This document shows, piece after piece, positions 36,739-45,834 of a stretch of DNA of 64,000 nucleotides. The notes beneath the pieces are model-generated. The model saw nothing but the letters and a program-made list of their open reading frames with translations. It did not search any database and had not been told where the DNA came from. The DNA lies in contig NZ_JAINZO010000004.1 in assembly GCF_020179605.1 (NCBI RefSeq), forward strand, positions 1 through 64,000, given 5' to 3'. How positions within the stretch are numbered: position 1 is the first letter of the stretch; every line of letters begins with the position of its first letter. The translations under genes were made by a program, and so were the position numbers. The DNA is from Geomonas agri (GTDB lineage Bacteria > Desulfobacterota > Desulfuromonadia > Geobacterales > Geobacteraceae).

Positions 36739-37071
36739 CTAAAGCGAAAGTTTCTCGGCGATCTTGCGCATCTGCACGCCGTGCACCAAGGAAGCGCCGC
36801 CGCGGATAGCCGTCACCACGTGCAGCGCTTCGGTCATCTCGCCCAGGTGCGACCCCTTTTCCAGGCAGGCCCTGGTGTAGGCGTCGATGCAGTAGGGGCA
36901 TTGCACGGTGTGAGCGACGGCAAGCGCGATGAGCGCCTTTTCCCGCTCGGTCAGCTCCCCCTCGGCGAACACCTCGTTGTAGTAGTCGAAGAACTTGCCG
37001 GCGAGTTCCGGCGCATCTTTGCCGATCTCGGCGAAGCTCCCCAGGTCACGGGGATCGTAGTAGGTCTCCAT
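36739..37071 (-). CDS. arsenosugar-associated peroxidase-like protein (carboxymuconolactone decarboxylase family)
   Basis: The start at METYYDPRDL follows AAGGAGAACACG, giving 110 residues. It is a small helical AhpD/CMD-family protein with CPYC (Cys58, Cys61). The His that follows the CxxC in AhpD is replaced by Tyr (CIDAY), as is usual for the subgroup coupled to ArsS. It lies eight bases before arsS in the same direction. A role in redox handling or product release in arsenosugar synthesis is inferred from this linkage. Confidence 0.87.
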   Translation of the reverse strand: METYYDPRDLGSFAEIGKDAPELAGKFFDYYNEVFAEGELTEREKALIALAVAHTVQCPYCIDAYTRACLEKGSHLGEMTEALHVVTAIRGGASLVHGVQMRKIAEKLSL

Positions 37072-37272
37072 CGTGTTCTCCTTTTGCTGTGTGGTACGGT
37101 CAGCGCGCGCCAGCATACCGGAAAAAGCCGCCGGGGGTAAAGAGGGAAAGGCGGCTTTCACTCATTAGATCAACGGGGAACGGGAGAACGGACGAGGCCC
37201 GTGCGGCGTCGGCGGCGCGGCGGCAACTCCAACGTGAACGCTGCCACCACCTCAGTTTCATGAAAAAGTCGC

Positions 37273-37300
37273 TTGAAATGGGGCAAGCTGTCATTATACT
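37273..37300 (+). promoter_or_regulatory. candidate sigma-70 promoter for the Rieske/cytochrome b operon
   Basis: TTGAAA (37273-37278) and TATACT (37295-37300) are separated by 16 bases. The Rieske start codon lies 36 bases after the -10 box. Confidence 0.6.
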
Positions 37301-37335
37301 TGTGCCGAATCGACAGACAACAGCAGGGAGGATGC

Positions 37336-37755
37336 ATGGAGAACGAGGGGAGGAGGAAGTTTCTCGGGGTCTGCGTGGCCGGAGCCACGGCCGCCGCTGC
37401 GGTCGCCGCGGGGTACCCGGTTTTCCGCTACCTGGCGCCCAGGTCGGGCCAGGGGGGGGCTGCCAAGCTGGTGATACCGGCGGGGGAGCTCAAGGAAGGG
37501 GATGCCAAGTTTTTCGAGTTCGCCGGTTCCTCGGCGGTACTTATCAAGACCAAGAGCGGCGAGTTGGTCGCACTCTCAGCGGTCTGCACCCACCTAGGCT
37601 GCATCGTGCAGTGGGTCAAGGAGAAGCAGCAGTTCCAGTGTCCCTGCCACGGCGGCCAGTTCTCCACCGACGGTACGGTGCTGGGGGGCCCCCCGCCGCG
37701 TCCGCTCGCCAAGATTCCGCTCACCGTCACCGAAGGCAACATCACCATCGGCTAA
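37336..37755 (+). CDS. Rieske [2Fe-2S] protein of a cytochrome bc complex
   Basis: The 139-residue protein starts after AGGGAGGATGC. RRKFLG followed by a hydrophobic run (residues 10-28) is a Tat-type signal and membrane anchor. The cluster ligands are all present: Cys84 and His86 in CTHLGC, and Cys102 and His105 in CPCHGG, with Cys89 and Cys104 forming the usual disulfide. It moves electrons from quinol to the c-type subunit on the outer side of the membrane. It heads a three-gene operon. Confidence 0.93.
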   Translation: MENEGRRKFLGVCVAGATAAAAVAAGYPVFRYLAPRSGQGGAAKLVIPAGELKEGDAKFFEFAGSSAVLIKTKSGELVALSAVCTHLGCIVQWVKEKQQFQCPCHGGQFSTDGTVLGGPPPRPLAKIPLTVTEGNITIG

Positions 37756-37777
37756 CCGTCCAGGGAGGCAAACGCCC

Positions 37778-38875
37778 ATGCTAAAGAGGCTGTACCGCTG
37801 GCTCGACCTGCGCATCGGGGTCGGCGAGATCGTGGAGAAGGAGCTGACCGGCTACCTGCTGCCGCGCAATATCAATGAGTGGTATTCACTGGGAAGCGTG
37901 CTCCTGGTCATCTTCGCACTGCAGGTGATCACCGGCATGCTGCTCATGATCTACTATGTCCCCGACGCCGACAAGGCCTTCAAGAGCGTCACCTTCATCA
38001 TGAACGAGGTACCCTTCGGCTGGCTGATCCGCCTGTGCCACGCGGTGGGCTCCAACATGATGGTGGCGGTGCTTATCCTGCACATGCTCTCTACCCTGCT
38101 CATGGGGAGCTACAAGGCGCCGCGCGAGCTGAACTGGGTGACCGGTTTCACGCTGCTCGCCCTGGTGCAGGGGATCTCGCTCACCGGCTACCTGGCCCCC
38201 TGGAGCCAGCTCTCCTTCTGGGCCACCACGGTTGCCACCAACAGCGCCAGCGCCGTCCCGGTTGTGGGGCCGTACCTGGTGGAGTTTCTGCGCGGCGGCA
38301 AGCTGGTCGGCCCGCCCACCCTGGGACGCTTCTTCGCCCTGCATGCCGCAGTGCTCCCCGTGGTGATTGCGGCCTTGATCGGGGCGCACCTGTTCCTGTT
38401 AAAGCGTACCGGCATCTCGGCGCCCCCCTTCGGCCGGGAGGGAACCGCCAACCCCTTCGAGGCCCAACAGTACCACTACCAGGGGCACCCGGGGGGGATC
38501 CCCTTCTTCCCCAACTACGCGCTCCAGGACCTGAGCTCGATCTCCATCTACTTCGCCATCTTCCTGGCCGTGGTCTTCTTCTGGCCGGGCATGCCGTTCA
38601 CCCCGGACGCTTTCGTGCCCGCCGACCCCTTCAAGACGCCGGCGCACATAAAGCCGGAATGGTACTTTCTGGCCAACTACCAGACCCTGAAGATCTTCCC
38701 GAGCGAGCTTTTGGGGCTCTCGGTGCAGGCGGCGGCAATGACCTTCCTGGCGCTGCTCCCCTTTATCGACCGTTCCCCGGAACGGCATCCACTGAAGCGG
38801 CCGGTATTCCTGACCCTGGTGATAGCGGGCATCCTGCTCTGGATCGCTCTTAGCGTATGGGGGCACCTGTCATGA
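37778..38875 (+). CDS. cytochrome b subunit of a bc-type quinol oxidoreductase
   Basis: The 365-residue protein starts after AGGGAGGCAAACGCCC. It has about eight membrane segments, joining the b6 part and the subunit-IV part in one chain. Four heme ligands are placed as expected: His88 and His102, and His189 and His204. The quinol-site motif is KPEWYFLANYQTLK. Length is near that of fused bacterial b subunits. It overlaps the pentaheme gene by four bases. Confidence 0.93.
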   Translation: MLKRLYRWLDLRIGVGEIVEKELTGYLLPRNINEWYSLGSVLLVIFALQVITGMLLMIYYVPDADKAFKSVTFIMNEVPFGWLIRLCHAVGSNMMVAVLILHMLSTLLMGSYKAPRELNWVTGFTLLALVQGISLTGYLAPWSQLSFWATTVATNSASAVPVVGPYLVEFLRGGKLVGPPTLGRFFALHAAVLPVVIAALIGAHLFLLKRTGISAPPFGREGTANPFEAQQYHYQGHPGGIPFFPNYALQDLSSISIYFAIFLAVVFFWPGMPFTPDAFVPADPFKTPAHIKPEWYFLANYQTLKIFPSELLGLSVQAAAMTFLALLPFIDRSPERHPLKRPVFLTLVIAGILLWIALSVWGHLS

Positions 38876-39672
38876 TTCGCAAAAACACCCTGGCCATCCT
38901 GCTCCTTGCCTCGCTCGCCTTGGTAAATCCGGTCCAGTCCGCCCCGGCAGATCAGCCGGAGACGGTCTGCATCCAGTGCCACGGCACCCTGCCTGACCGG
39001 CTCGGGGCGCCGGTGAACCTGTGGCGCAGCAGCATCCACGCCGAGAACGGCATCTCCTGCAACAGCTGTCACGGCGGCGACCCCAAAGACGCGGCCAACG
39101 CCATGACACCGCAACGCGGCTTCCTCGGCGCTCCCAAGGAGAAGGACATACCCGCCTTCTGCGGTCGCTGCCATCCCGGCGTCTACAAGGATTACCTCTC
39201 CAGCGCCCACGGCAGGGCGCTTGGCGCCGGCGGTCCCACCTGCGTGACCTGCCACAGCAATCACCAGGTGGTGAAGGCGTCCCTGGCCCTCATCAACGAG
39301 AAGAGCTGCACCCGCTGTCACAGCTTCGACAGAGCCCGCGCCATCCGCGACGCCATGCAGCAGACCGAAGGGTATATCGACAACATCTCGCGCCGGATTG
39401 CAGAATACCAAGTGAGCGGCGTGGACACCGAAAAGATGGGCAAGTCCCTGTTCGCGGTGCGAAACCGCTTCCACACGCTGTTCCACGACGTGGACGTGGC
39501 CCGGGTCAAGGCGGAGTCGGCGTCTATCAACCAGGAGTTGGGGAAACTGGATGCGACCCTCAAGCAGATCGAGCAGTCGCACGAGAAGAGGCGTGTTGCG
39601 GGAGGGATCGCGGTCGGCTTCATGGTCCTGCTCGCGATCCTGTTTCACCTGATGAAGAAGAGCTACGACTAG
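38872..39672 (+). CDS. membrane-anchored pentaheme c-type cytochrome
   Basis: The start ATG overlaps the cytochrome b stop (ATGA), giving 266 residues. A signal peptide (residues 1-23) is followed by five heme sites: CIQCH, CNSCH, CGRCH, CVTCH and CTRCH. A long helical stretch (residues 155-235) leads to a C-terminal membrane anchor (GIAVGFMVLLAILFHLM). It replaces the usual cytochrome c1, accepting electrons from the Rieske protein, and may pass them to other periplasmic multiheme cytochromes. Its stop shares a CTAG with the acyltransferase on the other strand. Confidence 0.9.
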   Translation: MIRKNTLAILLLASLALVNPVQSAPADQPETVCIQCHGTLPDRLGAPVNLWRSSIHAENGISCNSCHGGDPKDAANAMTPQRGFLGAPKEKDIPAFCGRCHPGVYKDYLSSAHGRALGAGGPTCVTCHSNHQVVKASLALINEKSCTRCHSFDRARAIRDAMQQTEGYIDNISRRIAEYQVSGVDTEKMGKSLFAVRNRFHTLFHDVDVARVKAESASINQELGKLDATLKQIEQSHEKRRVAGGIAVGFMVLLAILFHLMKKSYD

Positions 39673-40169
39673 AGTTTTTTGAGTCCGAAGAGGAACTTCT
39701 GGTACTGGACCTGGCCGTTGTGGGTGAGCGGCTGGGTGATCCGGGCCAGGGGTTCCGCTGCCGGGGGGCCGTAGAGGACGCCGGGGGGGACGTTTTTCGT
39801 GACGACGCTCCCCGCCACGACCACGGCCCCCTCGCCTATGGTGACCCCGTGCAGGATGGTACAGTTGGGACCTATGAAAACGTCATTACCAATGACCACC
39901 CCGGCCTTGGCATCCTCAGGGGAGCGATCCCCCAGGTAGAAGTGAGCAAAGAGGATGCAGCGCAGCCCGATGGTGACATTGTCGCCAATCACAATCTTTT
40001 CCGGGTGCTGGTCGTCCATGTAGACCAACTGGCTGATCCATACATTTTTCCCCATACACACGCCGCGCACCTTGTGCAACCAGGGACGAAATGAATAGCC
40101 GCCGGGAACGACCATCGCGAGCTTCCCCAGAACCCTTTGCAGAATCCTGCCACTCATCGTCGCGCGCAT
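39669..40169 (-). CDS. hexapeptide-repeat acyltransferase
   Basis: The start at MRATMSGRI follows GGGGAAGGGCG, ten bases after the acyl-carrier-protein stop; this gives 166 residues. A left-handed beta-helix is visible (KIVIGDNVTIGLRC, GVVIGNDVFIGPNC, GVTIGEGAVVVAGSVV, GPPAAEPLARI), as in maltose/galactoside-type O-acetyltransferases. It probably acylates a sugar. As last gene of the operon of AMP ligase, NadE-like enzyme and acyl carrier protein, it may take its acyl group from that carrier, an inference from order only. Confidence 0.85.
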   Translation of the reverse strand: MRATMSGRILQRVLGKLAMVVPGGYSFRPWLHKVRGVCMGKNVWISQLVYMDDQHPEKIVIGDNVTIGLRCILFAHFYLGDRSPEDAKAGVVIGNDVFIGPNCTILHGVTIGEGAVVVAGSVVTKNVPPGVLYGPPAAEPLARITQPLTHNGQVQYQKFLFGLKKL

Positions 40170-40179
40170 CGCCCTTCCC

Positions 40180-40452
40180 CTACCCTTCGCTGCCAGCACC
40201 GGCAGCATCACCCTGTCGCTTGCCTTCCACGAACGCCGCTACCCGCTGCACCGAGTCGAGGTTCTCCGGGATCAGTTCATCATCCGCCACCGCGACCTGA
40301 TAGCGCTCCTGGAGATAGGCTACCAGTTGCAGGATCCCGGTGGAATCAACGATCCCTTCCCTGATGAAAGAGCTGTCATCAGTGAGCCCACCGGCATCGC
40401 CGAAGAGGAAATTTTCCACCACGAAGTTTCTGATCTCATCCTTTAGGTTCAT
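40180..40452 (-). CDS. acyl carrier protein
   Basis: The 90-residue protein starts after AAAGGAGGCGACAG. It has the four-helix carrier pattern with the phosphopantetheine site at Ser37 (GIVDSTGILQLVAYL), where DST stands for the usual DSL. The last 12 residues are Ala/Gly-rich. It is not the housekeeping AcpP, which lies with fatty acid genes. It probably receives an acyl group from the ligase encoded upstream. Confidence 0.9.
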   Translation of the reverse strand: MNLKDEIRNFVVENFLFGDAGGLTDDSSFIREGIVDSTGILQLVAYLQERYQVAVADDELIPENLDSVQRVAAFVEGKRQGDAAGAGSEG

Positions 40453-40475
40453 CTGTCGCCTCCTTTTACTGTCGA

Positions 40476-41465
40476 TCATTCCCACTCCACCTCTTCCACC
40501 AAAAGCGGGGGAAGGTGCAGGTAGCGCGTGGTCTTGCGCTTGGTATCGATGTCCTGGTACACCATCCGCACCTGTTGTGGTTCGAGCTCCAGCACGGCCG
40601 CAGTGCTTTCCGCAGGGACGTTGTGATTTCTGGCGTAGAGACAGAGGTCCATCATCTGGTAGGGGAGTGAGAAGTAGAACTCGTCCTGCCCCTGAGCCAG
40701 GGAATAGGTGTCGGTGGTCGGCTTTCTGCTGCGGATCTCTTCCGGGATCCCCAGGAACTCGGCGAGCTGGTACACCTGGGACTTGTACAGGTGGGCGATA
40801 GGCTTGATGTCGGCGGCCCCGTCCCCGAGCTTCACGAAGAACCCCTGGTCGTACTCCAGGCGATTGGGAGTGCCGGCAACGGCGTAGTTTAGCCGGTCGG
40901 CATGGTAGTACTCCAGCATCTTCCTTATGCGCTGTTTGAAATTGGTCGCAGCCACGATCTCCAGGTAGGGCTGCAGCGGGAGACGCACCGTCGACTGCAC
41001 CTGCTGGGCGTTTTGCGTGACCAGATAGAAGGAGGTGAAGCGGGGCGGGTTCGCCACCCCCGAGATGACGATCTTGGACGCCCAGCCGTCGCCGTATTCC
41101 GGTACCACCATCCGCACCGCGCTGTCGTATTTCTCGTAGAACCCCACCGACTGCAGGATATTGGAGATATCCTCGACGATGGTCGCGATGCCCAGGGCGC
41201 CGGCGGCCTTGCCGCTCAGCGAAAGCGTCTCCCGCGCGGAATGCCGTTCCGGCATCTCCAGGCCGATTACCCGCTCCCTTCCCAGCGCTCGCACCGACAG
41301 CGCTGCAGTCACGCTGCTGTCGATCCCGCCGGAAAGCGCCACCACCATACCGCCCCGCTTCACCTGGTTACGCATCAACTCCCTGATCCTGGCGCAGATC
41401 CGGTCGGCCTCGAATTGCGGGTCGAGCCGGAGCACCTCCTGGGAAAATTCTTCCGTCGTCGTCAT
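40476..41465 (-). CDS. NadE-type ATP-pyrophosphatase / NAD synthase-like amide ligase
   Basis: The 329-residue protein starts at MTTTEEF after AGAAGGTGCCTT. Residues 45-51 hold the PP-loop SGGIDSS. The remainder follows the ammonia-dependent NAD synthase pattern (YAVAGTPNRLEYDQGFFVKL, GDGAADIKPIAHLYKSQVY). It is longer than typical NadE (about 275). Because it sits between an AMP ligase and an acyl carrier protein, it may make an amide in this pathway and not NAD. The genome's true NadE would be expected elsewhere. Confidence 0.8.
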   Translation of the reverse strand: MTTTEEFSQEVLRLDPQFEADRICARIRELMRNQVKRGGMVVALSGGIDSSVTAALSVRALGRERVIGLEMPERHSARETLSLSGKAAGALGIATIVEDISNILQSVGFYEKYDSAVRMVVPEYGDGWASKIVISGVANPPRFTSFYLVTQNAQQVQSTVRLPLQPYLEIVAATNFKQRIRKMLEYYHADRLNYAVAGTPNRLEYDQGFFVKLGDGAADIKPIAHLYKSQVYQLAEFLGIPEEIRSRKPTTDTYSLAQGQDEFYFSLPYQMMDLCLYARNHNVPAESTAAVLELEPQQVRMVYQDIDTKRKTTRYLHLPPLLVEEVEWE

Positions 41466-41549
41466 AAGGCACCTTCTTTCACGCCCCTGCGCCACGGGCC
41501 GTGCAGCATGAATTGAACTTCTCTTGGGCAGCCTCCAGCCTGAGCTTCC

Positions 41550-43094
41550 CTAGCCACACAGGCTCAGGCATGAGGCGCGGTCGATCTTCCCGCTTGGGTA
41601 CTTGGGTAGCGCCGCGACCAACCGAATCTCCCCCGGGACCTTGTGCCTCGGGAGCTTGCCATGGCAAAAGGAGAGTAGGGCCCGATCGCTAGGATTGGCC
41701 CCCAGAGGGACCACCAGCGCCACCAGCTTCTTGCCCAACAGCGGGTCATCAAGGCCGAGCACTACCACCTCCAGCAACGATCCGCTCGACATGAGCACCT
41801 CCTCGACCTCCTGCGGGTCGATCCGGTGCCCCCCCACCTTAAGCAGGTGGTCCTTTCTCCCAGTGACGTATAGGTAGCCTTCGGCATCACGGTAACCGAG
41901 GTCACCGGTGTGGTAGCCGTTGACATCAAGCACCCGTGCGGTCGCCTCGGGGTCATTCCAGTAGCCGATCATGATGTTGGGGCCCGACGCCACAAGTTCA
42001 CCGCACTCCCCGTCGGGAACTTCCTCACCGTACGGGTCCAATACACGGACCGACACGCCCGGGATGGCCCTGCCGATGGAGCCCAGTTTTTCCGGAAGCC
42101 GCTCCGGCTCCACGTAGGTGAGCCGCGCCGCCGCCTCGGTGGCGCCGTACATGATGAAAAGCCTGGTGTGCGGAGGGAGGACCTGCAGCAGCCGTTCCTT
42201 GATGTCGCGCGGCATGTGCCCGCCCGCCTGGGTGCAGTAGCGCAGGTTCGGGAGCCGGTCCCGGAAAGAGGCCAGCGGTGAGCGGTGCAACAGGTAGGCG
42301 TAGGTCGAGGGAACCCCGGAGAAACCGGTCACCCCCTCTTCGGCCATCTGCCTGATCACCGACGCGGTGTAGGCAAAGTTGTTGTTGATCACCACCGTCC
42401 CCCCCACGGCCACATGAGTGTTCAGCAGCGACTTGCCCATGACGTAAAAGAACGGGAGCACCACCATCTGGATGTCGTTCTCGGTGAGACTCAGGTATTC
42501 GGTGATAGAGCGGGTGTTGCTCACAATGTTACGGTGGGATAGCATCACCCCCTTGGGCTGTCCAGTGGAGCCCGAGGTGTAGATGATGCTGGCCAGCGCA
42601 TCCGGCGCAACGGTGCTTCCCCCTTCGGGAAGCTCCTCCCCCGTAAGCACCTCGTCCCATCCCCATACCACGCCCCCCCCCCCTTGCGCGAAGGAGGCGT
42701 CAGCGGCAAGCAGGAAGCGGAACGAAGCGGGTGCCAGGTGGAACTGCTGCAACAGGTACCCCGCCCCCTGCTCCAAGATAATCCCCGACGGTTGCAGCTC
42801 GTCCAGCAGGCGGTTCAGCGTTTCTTGCCCTGTTTCCACGTTCAGCGGTACGGCCACAGCTCCGGCTTTCAGCACGCCGTAATAGCTCGCTACGTACTTC
42901 ACGCCGTTAGTTAACAGGATCACGACCCTGTCGCCGGGGAGCACGCCCCGCTGAATTAGGAACCCGGCCAGCAGGTTCGCCGCCCGGTTCAGTTGCCGGT
43001 AGCTGACCCGCTCGCCGTCGTGGACCAGGGCGACCTTGTCCGGTCGTGCCGCCGCGCTCGATTCCAGGAAACTATGCACCCTCTGCAGTTCCAT
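41550..43094 (-). CDS. AMP-dependent acyl/aryl ligase
   Basis: The 514-residue protein starts after GGGAGAGACC and overlaps the upstream asparagine synthase frame by 23 bases. It is an adenylate-forming enzyme with [20 protein letters not shown] (P-loop), [32 protein letters not shown] and the C-terminal PSGKIDRAS lysine. It should activate a carboxylic acid and load it onto the acyl carrier protein two genes downstream. Enzymes of this type occur with asparagine synthases in exopolysaccharide loci. Its natural promoter, upstream of asnB, appears to be lost. Confidence 0.88.
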   Translation of the reverse strand: MELQRVHSFLESSAAARPDKVALVHDGERVSYRQLNRAANLLAGFLIQRGVLPGDRVVILLTNGVKYVASYYGVLKAGAVAVPLNVETGQETLNRLLDELQPSGIILEQGAGYLLQQFHLAPASFRFLLAADASFAQGGGGVVWGWDEVLTGEELPEGGSTVAPDALASIIYTSGSTGQPKGVMLSHRNIVSNTRSITEYLSLTENDIQMVVLPFFYVMGKSLLNTHVAVGGTVVINNNFAYTASVIRQMAEEGVTGFSGVPSTYAYLLHRSPLASFRDRLPNLRYCTQAGGHMPRDIKERLLQVLPPHTRLFIMYGATEAAARLTYVEPERLPEKLGSIGRAIPGVSVRVLDPYGEEVPDGECGELVASGPNIMIGYWNDPEATARVLDVNGYHTGDLGYRDAEGYLYVTGRKDHLLKVGGHRIDPQEVEEVLMSSGSLLEVVVLGLDDPLLGKKLVALVVPLGANPSDRALLSFCHGKLPRHKVPGEIRLVAALPKYPSGKIDRASCLSLCG

Positions 43095-43998
43095 GGTCTC
43101 TCCCGTCCGCAGGGGGCGTCGCAGATTGCCAGTCCCCCCCTTTTATCTTCCGCTCGGCACCGTAACGCACCAGGTCCGGGGTCACCTTCCGCACTCCCCT
43201 GTAGGAGGCGGATGCCAGGAACTGCCGGTGCAGGATCTCGGTGGAGAGGACCCCCATCAGGGCCATGTTGGAGAATTCCCCCACCGTCCCCGGCGGGGCC
43301 TCGAGCACCCGTTGGTACAGCCGCGCCACCTTTGCGGCGTCGAAGTACCCGCTCGCCTTCAGGCTCTGCCCGGACAGCAGGTCGTCCACATAGTCGGCGG
43401 GCGCGGCCGCAGTGAACAGTGCACTTACCGGCGCCCGGTACGGATGCTTGCCCCTGCTGGCAATCCGCTGCGGCAGCAGGTCGCGGCACGCCCTGCGCAG
43501 TAAGTACTTCTCCTGCAGCCCCCTCATCTTCCACTTGGCGGGAAGCCGGAAAGCGAAGTCGATCACCCGGTAGTCCAGGAAGGGGTGGCGCATCTCCACC
43601 GAGTGCGCCATGGCCACCCGGTCTCCCTGCGAGGAGAGGAGGAAACCCGCCAGGAAGAGCTCGATTTCCAGCACCTGAGCCCGACACATAAGATCCCTGC
43701 CGGCAAAGCTCTCCGGCAGCCAGCGGGCCAGTTCCTCCCGTGGGTCGTAGCCGGCAAGGCAGCTGCGGTACTCCGGGGACAGAAAGGCGAGGTTACGGAT
43801 CCCGCCCCCCCAGCGCACAGCGTGGGAAAAGAAGGGGGCGTCGAGCTGCTCCGGCCTGGCGGCGAAGAACTCTTGCAAGAAGGAGCGTCCCCGCGAGGGA
43901 TTATTGAAGATGTAGGGGTAGAGACGCTCCAGGAGCCTGGGCCGCCGGGACGAGTCCGGACGCCGCCCCCAGTAATCCCTGACCTTTGCCTCTTTGAA
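43072..43998 (-). pseudogene. asnB: asparagine synthase, 5' part deleted
   Basis: Only the last 308 or so residues are recognisable: [33 protein letters not shown] and [16 protein letters not shown] are the C-terminal half of the synthetase domain. The glutaminase domain and the SGGxDS ATP site, which should lie upstream, are missing. The frame stays open for about 480 bases into the antisense of the cpaF remnant, but this part has no family likeness. No start codon or ribosome site belongs to it. A deletion ending at about 43998 is the simplest cause. Confidence 0.85.
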
Positions 43999-44854
43999 CG
44001 TCGACGCCAGGCTCCCCGACGGTTCCCGCGTCAATGCGATCATCCCTCCCCTGGCCCTGGACGGCCCGGTCCTCTCAATCCGCCGCTTCGGTCGCGACCC
44101 GCTCAGCATGAGGGACCTGATCCAGCTGGAGACCCTGGACGAGCGGATGGCCGAGCTGCTGGAGGGGGCGGTGCAAACGAGGCTGAACATCCTGGTCTCC
44201 GGCGGCACCGGCACCGGCAAGACCACCCTTTTGAACGTCCTCTCCGCCTTCATCCCCTCGGATGAGCGTCTGGTCACCATAGAGGACTCGGCGGAGCTGC
44301 ACCTGAAGCAGGAACACGTGGTGCGCCTGGAAACGAGACCCCCCAACCTGGAAGGAAGGGGCGAGGTGACCTCGCGCGACCTGCTGCGCAACGCGCTCAG
44401 GATGAGGCCGGACCGCATCATCATCGGCGAGGTTCGCGGCGCCGAGGCGCTCGACCTGTTGCAGGCCATGAACACTGGTCACGACGGCTCCCTCTCCACG
44501 GTCCACGCGAACACCACCCGCGACGCCCTGTCCCGGATGGAAACGATGGTGCTCATGGCGGGGGTGGATCTTCCGGAGCGGGCTGTAAAGGAACAGCTGG
44601 CATCGGCGCTCAACATCGTGCTGCAGTTGGTCAGATTCTCCGACGGCACCCGCAAGGTGGTGAAGCTCTCGGAGATCACCGGCATGGAGGGGGGCACCAT
44701 CGTCATGCACGACATCATGGTCTTCCATCAAAGAGGGATCGATCCCGAGGGGCGGGTGGTCGGGGAATTCCGCGCCACCGGCGTCAGGCCGCTCTTTGCC
44801 GAGCGCTTCAGACTCTTCGGGCACGAGCTTCCGGAGATGATGTTCCGGAATTAG
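43994..44854 (+). pseudogene. cpaF: CpaF/TadA secretion ATPase, 5' part deleted
   Basis: The recognisable part begins at [20 protein letters not shown], at the junction with the asnB remnant, and runs to the end of the family (MFRN). It has Walker [13 protein letters not shown], the Asp-box [26 protein letters not shown] and [12 protein letters not shown]. The N-terminal 150-200 residues usual in CpaF are missing. A TTG at 43994 has no ribosome site. The ATPase drives assembly of Flp/Tad pili; without its N-terminal domain and promoter it is probably not functional. Confidence 0.85.
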
Positions 44855-44863
44855 GAGCCGAGC

Positions 44864-45826
44864 ATGCTAGTTCCTATCGTGGCACTCGTCTTTCTCGCCA
44901 CCCTGTGCGCCAGCGGTGCCCTCTGTCTCTATGTCCTGCGCCGCAACGCCTCCGCCAGGACCGAACTGAGAAGGAGGCTGCAGCAGATGTCCCGCGGGGG
45001 AAGCCGCGACACCCAGCCCGAACTGCGCGAGGTGCTGACCAGGAAAGCACGCCAGGCGGGAGAGTTGATGACCCGCCTGCCGCAGACGCGCCAGATGGAG
45101 AAGAGGCTGGCACAGGCCGGCATGGACATCCCCCCGGCGCTGCTGTTCGGAGCCGTCGTTGCCACGGCCGTCCTGCTTGCCGCCGTTACCGCGCTGCAGA
45201 CTCGCTCCCTGACCGCCGCCTTGCTCACCGCCACCCTGCCGATCATGGCGACCGAGGGTGTCATCAGGGTGAAGACCGCGCGCAGGATCACGAGGTTCAC
45301 CGAACTGTTCCCGGATGCCCTGAGCATGATCGCCCGCTCCCTCAGGGCCGGCCAATCCTTGACCACGGCTATCCAGCTGGTGGGAGAAGAGGTGCCGGAT
45401 CCGACCGGGACGCTGTTCAAAATTGCCTACGAGCAGCAACAACTCGGCCTTCGGCTGGTGGACGCCCTCGCGGACATGAACCAGAGGATCGAAAGCATGG
45501 ATCTCAGGTTCTTCACCACGGTCATTACCATCAACTCGGACATCGGCGGCAACCTCTCCGAACTTTTGGACAAGCTCGCACTCACCATCAAGGAGAGGCT
45601 CAAGATCCGCCGCCAGGTGAGGGTCTACACGGCCCAAGGGAGGCTGTCCGGCTACGTGCTGGGCGCGCTGCCGCTGGTCGCCTTCGGCGCCTTCACCCTG
45701 CTCAGCCCCGAGTACGAGACGGAACTGCTCAAGGAACCTCTCGGGCTGTACATCCTCGCCCTCGCAGCGCTGCTACAGCTGGTCGGCCTGGTCATCATCA
45801 GGAAGATCATCAGAATCCAGATCTGA
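44864..45826 (+). CDS. tadB: TadB inner-membrane component of the Tad system
   Basis: The 320-residue protein starts after GGAGCCGAGC. It has an N-terminal membrane segment, a charged stretch (RKARQAGELMTRLPQTRQM), two membrane segments near residue 95-135 and a T2SSF domain with the ELFPDALSMIARSLRAGQSL signature, then two C-terminal membrane segments. It forms the inner-membrane platform of a Flp/Tad pilus with TadC. Nine bases separate it from cpaF. The proteins are intact though the operon's front end is lost. Confidence 0.88.
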   Translation: MLVPIVALVFLATLCASGALCLYVLRRNASARTELRRRLQQMSRGGSRDTQPELREVLTRKARQAGELMTRLPQTRQMEKRLAQAGMDIPPALLFGAVVATAVLLAAVTALQTRSLTAALLTATLPIMATEGVIRVKTARRITRFTELFPDALSMIARSLRAGQSLTTAIQLVGEEVPDPTGTLFKIAYEQQQLGLRLVDALADMNQRIESMDLRFFTTVITINSDIGGNLSELLDKLALTIKERLKIRRQVRVYTAQGRLSGYVLGALPLVAFGAFTLLSPEYETELLKEPLGLYILALAALLQLVGLVIIRKIIRIQI

Positions 45827-45834
45827 GGTGCGTC

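Noticed and set aside
43999-44475. Open continuation of the asnB frame into cpaF antisense
   Set aside because: No family likeness and an exact antisense of the CpaF ATP site; GC-rich DNA keeps the frame open by chance.
44905-45834. Long in-frame extension upstream of tadC
   Set aside because: It is out-of-frame reading of tadB; tadC begins at its own ATG after GAGGTG.
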